Shown piece after piece: positions 57,048 to 64,000 of a stretch of DNA of 64,000 nt. Origin of the DNA: Methylobacterium frigidaeris (lineage in GTDB: Bacteria > Pseudomonadota > Alphaproteobacteria > Rhizobiales > Beijerinckiaceae); assembly GCF_022179185.1 (NCBI RefSeq), contig NZ_BPQJ01000013.1:23543-87542 (forward strand), given 5' to 3'. Below the pieces are notes generated by a model that was given only the letters and a program-made list of their open reading frames with translations, searched no databases and had not been told where the DNA came from. Every line of letters begins with the position of its first letter. Positions within the stretch are counted from its first letter, which is position 1. A program made the position numbers and the translations under genes.

Positions 57048-58118
57048 ATGCGACGGGCGGCCTCGGTGAGTGGGAGGGGAGGATGCCTCGCGACCGTCCG
57101 GCGGCTCTGCGCGAGGTCCGTCCTCGCCCTCGCCCTTCTCGGCGTCGCGCCCGCCGCCGGGGCGGAACGCACCCGGCTCGTCGCCTACACGGCCCTCGAG
57201 CCCGAGCAGCTCGACCCGATGCGCCGGGCGATCGAGGCGGCCGTGCCGGAGGTCGAGATCGCCTGGCGGCGGGATTCGACCGGCATCATCACCGACCGCA
57301 TGCTCGCCGAGCGGGACGCGCCGCAGGCCGACCTCCTTCTCGGGATCGCGGCCACGAGCCTGCTGCAATTCGAGGCCGCGAACCTCCTCGATCCCTATCG
57401 TCCCGCCGGCGTCGAGGCGCTGCGGCCGTTCTTCCGCGACCCGACCCCGCCCTACAGCTGGACCGGCATGGACGCGTATCTGGGGGTGATCTGCTTCAAC
57501 GTCGAGGTCGCGGGCCGGCACCGGATCACCCGCCCGAGCTTCTGGCGCGACCTCACCGGACCGGCCCTGAAAGGACGGATCGTCATGCCGAACCCGGCGG
57601 CTTCCGGCACCGGCTACCTTCTCGTCGCGGGCTGGCTGCAGACCTTCGGGGAGGATGCCGGCTGGGCCTACATGGACGCCCTGCACGAGAACGTCGCCGC
57701 CTACCTGCCGAGCGGCTCGGCCCCGTGCCAGGAGACCGCCGCGGGCCGCGCCGCCGCGGGCCTCTCCCTCGACATGCGGGCCGCCGCCGAGAAGGCGGTG
57801 GGCGCCCCCATCGACATCGTGGTGCCGGTCGACGGCACGGGCTGGGAGGCCGAAGGCTTCGCGGTCGTGGCGGGACGGCCGCACCTCGCCCTCGCCCGGC
57901 GGGTGGCGGACTGGGCGGCGAGCCGGGAGGCCAACGCGCTCTATGCCCGCAGCTTCGCCATCGTGGCCTATCCGGGCGTCTCCAGCCCGGGTCCGCTCTA
58001 CCCGCCCCATGCCGAGGCGCGGATGATCCGCAACGATCTCGAGTGGATGGCCCGCAACCGGCCCCGCATCCTGGCCGAGTGGAACCGCCGCTACGGCGCC
58101 AAGGTCCGGGAGCGGTGA
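57048..58118 (+). CDS. ABC transporter substrate-binding protein (Fe3+/aminoethylphosphonate type)
   Basis: ATG 57048 follows AGGAGGAAG and gives 356 residues. The signal peptide ends near 40 (P-A-A-G-A-E). The mature start R-L-V-A-Y-T-A-L-E-P-E-Q-L, the G-I-I-T-D-R-M-L-A-E segment and the block N-P-A-A-S-G-T-G-Y match the family of ferric-iron and 2-aminoethylphosphonate binders. No permease or ATPase is adjacent, so the ligand is not known. Earlier in-frame starts lack a leader. Confidence 0.88.
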   Translation: MRRAASVSGRGGCLATVRRLCARSVLALALLGVAPAAGAERTRLVAYTALEPEQLDPMRRAIEAAVPEVEIAWRRDSTGIITDRMLAERDAPQADLLLGIAATSLLQFEAANLLDPYRPAGVEALRPFFRDPTPPYSWTGMDAYLGVICFNVEVAGRHRITRPSFWRDLTGPALKGRIVMPNPAASGTGYLLVAGWLQTFGEDAGWAYMDALHENVAAYLPSGSAPCQETAAGRAAAGLSLDMRAAAEKAVGAPIDIVVPVDGTGWEAEGFAVVAGRPHLALARRVADWAASREANALYARSFAIVAYPGVSSPGPLYPPHAEARMIRNDLEWMARNRPRILAEWNRRYGAKVRER

Positions 58119-58229
58119 TTCCGCGAGCGCCGATCTCCGGCGCCCGGTCACCTTTATTTTTCCATCCTGCGGTAGCAGACCACCTCTGATAGCGGATCTC
58201 CCCCTGCGGGGCCGCGGGTAGGGAAGCGG

Positions 58230-59144
58230 ATGTTTCACGCGGGCAAGGACGGCTGGCTCTTCCTCACCGGGGGCACCAACGAGGTCGCGGACCAGTACCG
58301 GCGGATTCGCCCGATGGACCGGGTGCTGCGCCAGTGGCGCCGACAGATCCTCCGGCGCATCCGCCGCTGCCAGGGCCTCGGCACCCGCTACCTGCACCTG
58401 GTGGTGCCCGAGAAGCTCAGCATCTACGAGGACCGCTTCGACGGCTTGACGCTCGACCCGCGTCACGGGCCGGCGCGCCGCCTCGGCACCCTGATGCGCT
58501 GGTCCTGGCCGGGGCGCCGAGCCTGGATCGACCTTCTCGGACCGATGCGGGCCCGGCGGGACGAGCGCGACCTGCACTACCGCACCGACACGCACTGGAA
58601 CATCCACGGCTGCCTGCTCGCCTACCGGCTGGTCTGCCGGGCCTGCGGCGCCACCCCGCGCACCGACTTCCTGGCGCGGCCGTTCCAGGAATTCGACGCC
58701 GTGCTCGACATCGGCAACAAGCTCGATGCACCGCCCCTCGAGACCGTGCGCAATTACCAGCTCTTCCGCGACGCTGAGCGGGTCGCCGGCGGCAGGCTGA
58801 TCGATGCCTACGCGGCCGCCGGCCGCCTCGGCGAGCTGCATAGCGGCGCCCACGCGGTCTACCGCAACCGCTCGGCCGACGCCGACCCCCGGACCCTGGT
58901 GCTGTTCGGCGATTCCTGCGCCAATTTCTCCCCGAACGGCCTGACCGCGATGCTGGCCGAGACCTTTCGCGAGGTCCACTTCATCTGGTCGTCGAACCTC
59001 GACTGGGGCTATATCGAACGGATCCTCCCCGACATCGTGCTCTGCGAGCAGGTCGAGCGCTTCCTGCCGCGCGTGCCGGAGGACGACTTCGATCTCGCGG
59101 CCGCCGAGGCGGAGCGGCTGGCGGCCCTGGAGGTGGCAGCGTAG
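58230..59144 (+). CDS. AlgX/AlgJ-like SGNH acetyltransferase domain protein
   Basis: This 304-residue protein has the catalytic motifs of alginate O-acetylation proteins: D120-T-H122-W in Y-R-T-D-T-H-W-N-I-H-G, and nucleophile Ser229 in F-G-D-S-C. Unlike AlgX or AlgJ it has no signal peptide or membrane helix; it starts M-F-H-A-G-K-D-G-W-L-F-L, the usual start of the domain itself. It might act on a cytosolic carbohydrate or pair with an unlinked MBOAT protein. An upstream unannotated start seems unlikely, as the leader contains no hydrophobic stretch. Confidence 0.85.
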   Translation: MFHAGKDGWLFLTGGTNEVADQYRRIRPMDRVLRQWRRQILRRIRRCQGLGTRYLHLVVPEKLSIYEDRFDGLTLDPRHGPARRLGTLMRWSWPGRRAWIDLLGPMRARRDERDLHYRTDTHWNIHGCLLAYRLVCRACGATPRTDFLARPFQEFDAVLDIGNKLDAPPLETVRNYQLFRDAERVAGGRLIDAYAAAGRLGELHSGAHAVYRNRSADADPRTLVLFGDSCANFSPNGLTAMLAETFREVHFIWSSNLDWGYIERILPDIVLCEQVERFLPRVPEDDFDLAAAEAERLAALEVAA

Positions 59145-59393
59145 CGGCGCGGAGAATCGGGCCGATCCGCCGACCTCGTCTGTACGCCCGGGCGTGGTGG
59201 CACCAAGATGACCTGATCGCACGTCCGCCATCAGTCACCCGGCGCCGTCGCACGTCTCCTGATCGTGAAGTCGGCACCGCGCGACCGTGACCCTCGCCCC
59301 CGATCCGCCGGCTTGACGAAAAACTTGCATATGCCACTAATTGCCCGGCGCCGGACGGGCCGGCCGCGCTGACCCATAGAGGAGTGCCGCCCG

Positions 59394-60779
59394 ATGGACG
59401 CGCGCACCCACCGCCTGCTCCACGCCCCGATCGGGCCGACGCTTCTGCGCCTCGCCGCGCCGAACGTCGTCGTGATGCTGGTCCAGGCCCTGGTCGGGCT
59501 GATCGAGACCGCCTTCGTCGCCGGGCTGGGGACCGACGCGCTCGCCGGCATGGCGCTGGTCTTCCCCGTGCTGATGCTGGTGCAGATGATCTCCGCCGGC
59601 GCCATGGGGGGCGGCATCCTGTCGGCGGTGGCACGGAGCCTCGGGGCCGGGCGGCGGGCGGAGGCGGACCGGCTGCCCTGGTACGCCGCCGCCATCGCCC
59701 TCGTCCTCGGCCTTCTCACCACGGCACTCGACCTCGCCTTCGGGCCGGCGCTTTACCGGGCGATGGGCGGGGAGGGCGCCTCGCTCGCCGCGGCCACGAC
59801 CTATGGCGGCGTGGTCTTCTGCGGCGCGGTGCTGATCTGGCTGTTCAACGCCCTGGCGGCGGTGATCCGCGGCACCGGCAACATGGCGCTGCCGGCGATC
59901 GTCATCAGCGTCGGCGCCGCCGTTCTGGTGCCACTCTCGCCGGCGCTCATCTACGGGTTCGGGCCGATTCCCGGTCTCGGCATCGTCGGCGGCGGGGTCG
60001 CGGTGCTGGCCTACTACGCCGCCGGCACTGTGGTGTTCGTCCATCATCTCTGGGCCGGGCTCGGCCTGTTGCGTCCCAGCCCCCGGCCGCCGCGCCTCGC
60101 CTGGGCGCCGCTGCGCGACATCCTGCGGATCGGCGCCGTCTCATCGATCGTCAGCGCCACCACCAACGTGACGATCGCCGCCGCCACCGCCTTTGCGGGG
60201 GCCACCGGCCCCGCCGCGGTCGCGGGCTACGGCACCGGCGCGCGGCTCGAATATCTGCTGGTGCCGCTCGTCTTCGGCCTCGGCGCGCCGATCGGCGCGA
60301 TGGTCGGCACCTGCATCGGTGCCGGCGACCGGGCCCGCGCACTCAAGGTGGCCTGGACCGGGGCGGCGATCGCCGGGGCGCTGACGGAGGCGATCGGGCT
60401 CGCCGCGGCCCTGTGGCCGCTGCCGTTCCTGACCCTGTTCGGCCACGATCCGCAGATGCTCGCCATTGGCAGCCGCTACCTCCACCTCGTCGGGCCGTTC
60501 TACGGGTTCGCGGGCGTCGGGCTCGCGCTCTACTTCACTTCGCAGGGAGCGGGCCGGGTCGGCTGGCCGCTGGTGGCGGGGCTCGCCCGCATGGCGGTAT
60601 CGATCGGAGGCGGTCTCCTGGCGCTCAAGCTCGGTCTTGGGCTCGACGGGGTCTTCCTGGCGCTCGGCGTCGGCCTCGCCGCGCTCGGACTCATCAATGC
60701 CGGCGCGGTCGCCGCCGGGGTGTGGTTTCGCGGGGAGCGGGCGGCGGCGCCCGTCCTCGTCGCGGCGGGAGGGGAATAG
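59394..60779 (+). CDS. MATE-family efflux transporter
   Basis: This 461-residue inner-membrane protein has twelve helices in two homologous halves (about 12-220 and 240-450). Typical stretches are P-T-L-L-R-L-A-A-P-N-V near 17 and G-T-G-A-R-L-E-Y-L near 283. It would export cationic compounds using Na+ or H+. Its stop is three bases before the MaoC start, so the two are probably one transcript. Confidence 0.94.
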   Translation: MDARTHRLLHAPIGPTLLRLAAPNVVVMLVQALVGLIETAFVAGLGTDALAGMALVFPVLMLVQMISAGAMGGGILSAVARSLGAGRRAEADRLPWYAAAIALVLGLLTTALDLAFGPALYRAMGGEGASLAAATTYGGVVFCGAVLIWLFNALAAVIRGTGNMALPAIVISVGAAVLVPLSPALIYGFGPIPGLGIVGGGVAVLAYYAAGTVVFVHHLWAGLGLLRPSPRPPRLAWAPLRDILRIGAVSSIVSATTNVTIAAATAFAGATGPAAVAGYGTGARLEYLLVPLVFGLGAPIGAMVGTCIGAGDRARALKVAWTGAAIAGALTEAIGLAAALWPLPFLTLFGHDPQMLAIGSRYLHLVGPFYGFAGVGLALYFTSQGAGRVGWPLVAGLARMAVSIGGGLLALKLGLGLDGVFLALGVGLAALGLINAGAVAAGVWFRGERAAAPVLVAAGGE

Positions 60780-60782
60780 GCG

Positions 60783-61238
60783 ATGACGCGGGAACTCTAT
60801 CTCGACGATCTGGCGCCGGGCCAGGTCTACGGCTCGGGCGAGACGACGGTGACCGAGGCCGATATCGTCGGCTTCGCCGAGAGCTTCGATCCGCAGCCCT
60901 TCCACCTCGACGCGGAGAAGGCCGGGGCGACGTTCTTCGGCGGCCTCGCGGCGAGCGGCTGGCACACCGCGGCGCTCACCATGCGGCTCCTCGTCGAGAG
61001 CGACATGCGGCTCGCCGGCGGCATCATCGGCGCCGGCATGGACGAGCTGCGCTGGCCCAAGCCCCTGCGGCCCGGCGACACGATCCGGCTCACGAGCGAG
61101 GTGATCGAGGTGCGCCCCTCCCGCTCGCGGCCGAGCCAGGGTCTCGCCAAGGTGCGCACCACGACGCTGAACCAGCACGGCGAGGCGGTGCAGGTGCTCA
61201 CCGCCAACCTCCTGGTGGTGCGGCGGCCGGAGGGGTGA
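60783..61238 (+). CDS. MaoC-family (R)-specific enoyl-CoA hydratase-like protein
   Basis: This 151-residue hot-dog-fold protein has the hydratase-2 motif with D36 and H41 ([10 protein letters not shown]) and the conserved G-L-A-A-S-G-W-H-T after it. It hydrates a trans-2-enoyl-CoA or acts on a related acyl thioester. The [12 protein letters not shown] segment is typical of the stand-alone bacterial group. It is coupled to the MATE gene, with no obvious metabolic link. Confidence 0.93.
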   Translation: MTRELYLDDLAPGQVYGSGETTVTEADIVGFAESFDPQPFHLDAEKAGATFFGGLAASGWHTAALTMRLLVESDMRLAGGIIGAGMDELRWPKPLRPGDTIRLTSEVIEVRPSRSRPSQGLAKVRTTTLNQHGEAVQVLTANLLVVRRPEG

Positions 61239-61245
61239 GGCCTGG

Positions 61246-61800
61246 CTATCCCGTCACCCGCAGCCGCGCCGGGTTACCGACCGCGACCCCGCCCGCCGGC
61301 ACGTCGCGGGTCACCACGCTGCCCGAACCGATGATCGCGTCGTCGCCGATCGTCACGCCCGGCAGGATCATCGCCCCGCCGCCGATCCAGACATTCGCCC
61401 CGATGGCGATCGGCCGGCCGAATTCGAGCATCTGACGGCGCTGGGCCGGATCGCGCGGGTGGTCGGCGGTGAGGATCTGCACGCCCGGCCCGATCTGCGT
61501 CATGTCGCCGATCGTCACCGGCACCACGTCGAGGATGCAGCAGTTGAAGTTGAGGAAGACGCCCCGGCCGAGGCTGATGTTGTAGCCGTAGTCGCAATAG
61601 AAGGGCGGGCGGATATTGCAGCCCTCGCCGACCCGGGCAAAGGCCTCCGCCATCAGCGCCTCCCGCTCCGGCTGGCTCAGGGTGTTGCTGGCGTTGTAGC
61701 GGTCCATCCACGCCGAGATACGCCGGTTGTCGGCCGCGAGCTCCGGATCGTCGGCGATGTAGAGTTCGCCGGCGAGCATCTTCTGCTTCTGGCCCGTCAT
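61246..61800 (-). CDS. maa: Sugar O-acetyltransferase, maltose/galactoside acetyltransferase type
   Basis: This 184-residue trimeric enzyme moves acetyl from acetyl-CoA to sugars. It has the N-terminal Mac domain ([10 protein letters not shown] near 4-13) and left-handed beta-helix hexapeptides, with catalytic His in T-A-D-H-P near 113 and loop [14 protein letters not shown]. It is divergent from the TetR gene and separated from it by an operator-like palindrome, so it is a likely target of that repressor. Confidence 0.93.
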   Translation of the reverse strand: MTGQKQKMLAGELYIADDPELAADNRRISAWMDRYNASNTLSQPEREALMAEAFARVGEGCNIRPPFYCDYGYNISLGRGVFLNFNCCILDVVPVTIGDMTQIGPGVQILTADHPRDPAQRRQMLEFGRPIAIGANVWIGGGAMILPGVTIGDDAIIGSGSVVTRDVPAGGVAVGNPARLRVTG

Positions 61801-61836
61801 GTTTCCTCTCTATCAGTTGGCACTCAGCCGCGATGC

Positions 61837-61848
61837 GTACATATGTAC
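61837..61848. promoter_or_regulatory. Perfect 12-bp palindrome, candidate TetR operator
   Basis: GTACATATGTAC is self-complementary, AT-rich against a GC-rich background, and sits 37 bases from the maa start and 71 bases from the TetR TTG. TetR-family repressors commonly act on such sites in their own divergent promoters. Confidence 0.5.
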
Positions 61849-61882
61849 ATATCGCAGCCGAAAGCCAGCCCGCCCGCGAGAC

Positions 61883-61930
61883 CCGCTTGCCCCGAGTTCC
61901 GCTTGCCCAGAGTTCCGCTTGCCCACTATC
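61883..61930. repeat. 16-bp tandem repeat, three copies
   Basis: Units start at 61883, 61899 and 61915 with core CCGCTTGCCC; the spacing is exactly 16 bases. The third copy contains the TTG proposed as the TetR start. Confidence 0.7.
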
Positions 61931-62482
61931 ACCCGCCGCCACGATCCCGACCGCCGCGCCCGCATCCTCCGGGCGACCCTCGACGTCGTCGCCGAGCACG
62001 GCGTCGCCGGCACGACTCATCGGCGGATCGCCGCCGTGGCCGACGTGCCGCTCGGTTCGATGACCTACCATTTCGCGAGCCTGGACGACCTCCTGACCGA
62101 GGCGTTCACGCTGCTCGCCGACACGGTGGCGGCCCGCTTCACGGAACGGCTCGCCGCCGCCGGGACTCGCGCCGAGGCCTGCGAGGCGGTGGTCGACCTC
62201 GTCGTCGACGACAGCTGGGCGACGCCCCGCAACCTGCTGCTCAGCTACGAGCTCTACGCCTACGCGGCCCGGGTGCCCGCCTTGCGCGGCGTGATGCAGG
62301 GTTGGATGGGCAAGAGCCGGGCAGCCCTGGAGCAGCACTTCGCGCCCGGGACCGCCCGGGCGCTCGACGCGATGATCGAGGGCCTGTCGATCCATCGCTC
62401 GGTCGACCTAGAGCCCGCCGGCCGCGCCGAGGTGCGGGCGATCGTCGCCCGCCTGACGGGCGACGCGCTCGCGCTTCCTTGA
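61919..62482 (+). CDS. TetR/AcrR-family transcriptional regulator
   Basis: From TTG 61919 the protein has 187 residues. The DNA-binding domain lies at about 10-60 ([16 protein letters not shown], then [12 protein letters not shown] and T-Y-H-F). The rest is a helical ligand-binding part. The longest frame begins at ATG 61799, next to the maa start, and would code through the palindrome; that is unlikely. It probably represses itself and maa. Confidence 0.87.
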   Translation: MPTITRRHDPDRRARILRATLDVVAEHGVAGTTHRRIAAVADVPLGSMTYHFASLDDLLTEAFTLLADTVAARFTERLAAAGTRAEACEAVVDLVVDDSWATPRNLLLSYELYAYAARVPALRGVMQGWMGKSRAALEQHFAPGTARALDAMIEGLSIHRSVDLEPAGRAEVRAIVARLTGDALALP

Positions 62483-62544
62483 AAAGCTCGGCCCGGCCCC
62501 GCATATCCGCCCGCGACGATTTGTTCCCATCGGAGAACCGACAC

Positions 62545-64000
<1,456 letters not shown>

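Noticed and set aside
61883..61930. Possible CRISPR array
   Set aside because: Three contiguous 16-bp units without spacers are a tandem repeat; no cas genes are present.

Overview
The window is very GC-rich, almost fully coding DNA from an alphaproteobacterium of the Hyphomicrobiales. Methylobacterium or a close relative fits best. The evidence is a periplasmic three-subunit formate dehydrogenase of the FDH3 type, the DUF3305/DUF3306/DUF6352/DUF6505 set that travels with it in this order, a giant N-terminally anchored coiled-coil protein like the Rhizobiales growth-pole protein, and frequent GTG/TTG starts. It reads as chromosome. I see no rRNA, tRNA, CRISPR array, phage block or intact insertion sequence.

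Layout. 1-8.4 kb: housekeeping and signalling genes (growth-pole-like protein cut by the left edge, Hpt protein, 2Fe-2S ferredoxin, cytosolic Cache/MCP-tip protein, CoxE-like VWA protein, DMT exporter, hemF, trmL). 8.5-10.6 kb: an ABC exporter followed by two strong hairpins between convergent genes. 10.6-22.7 kb: the formate dehydrogenase locus. Twelve tightly packed minus-strand genes run from a biotin/lipoate-ligase-like protein through four DUF proteins, a TorD-type chaperone and a small Tat protein to fdhA-fdhB-fdhC and two small envelope proteins. A multi-cluster iron-sulfur protein is transcribed divergently. 22.7-26.1 kb: a WD40-cytochrome c fusion, an unrecognised 346-residue protein and two decayed stretches, one of them a GNAT acetyltransferase remnant. 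26.2-31.1 kb: an overlapping molybdenum-cofactor operon (degenerate MoeA-like protein, MoeA fused to a periplasmic-binding-protein-like domain, MobB, MoeA), which could supply the bis-MGD cofactor of the dehydrogenase.

31-49.7 kb is mixed accessory metabolism and transport: a PheC-like binding protein, a badly frameshifted hybrid histidine kinase, a pentapeptide-repeat protein, an RND efflux pair, a PcaF-type thiolase beside a BoxR/BzdR-type regulator, KdsD, an FMN reductase, TRAP permeases without a binding protein, a GST, an orphan ModA and a 4-hydroxyproline epimerase. 49.9-64 kb: carbonic anhydrase, a Cys-rich small protein, a diguanylate cyclase, an MFS exporter, DoxX, a winged-helix/PAS protein next to a LuxR-type response regulator, an ABC binding protein, an AlgX/AlgJ-like protein, a MATE exporter, a MaoC dehydratase, a divergent maa/tetR pair with a likely operator, and htpG cut by the right edge.

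The best candidate for an undescribed system is the formate dehydrogenase locus with its conserved but uncharacterised maturation or electron-transfer proteins, together with the nearby run of three MoeA paralogues.
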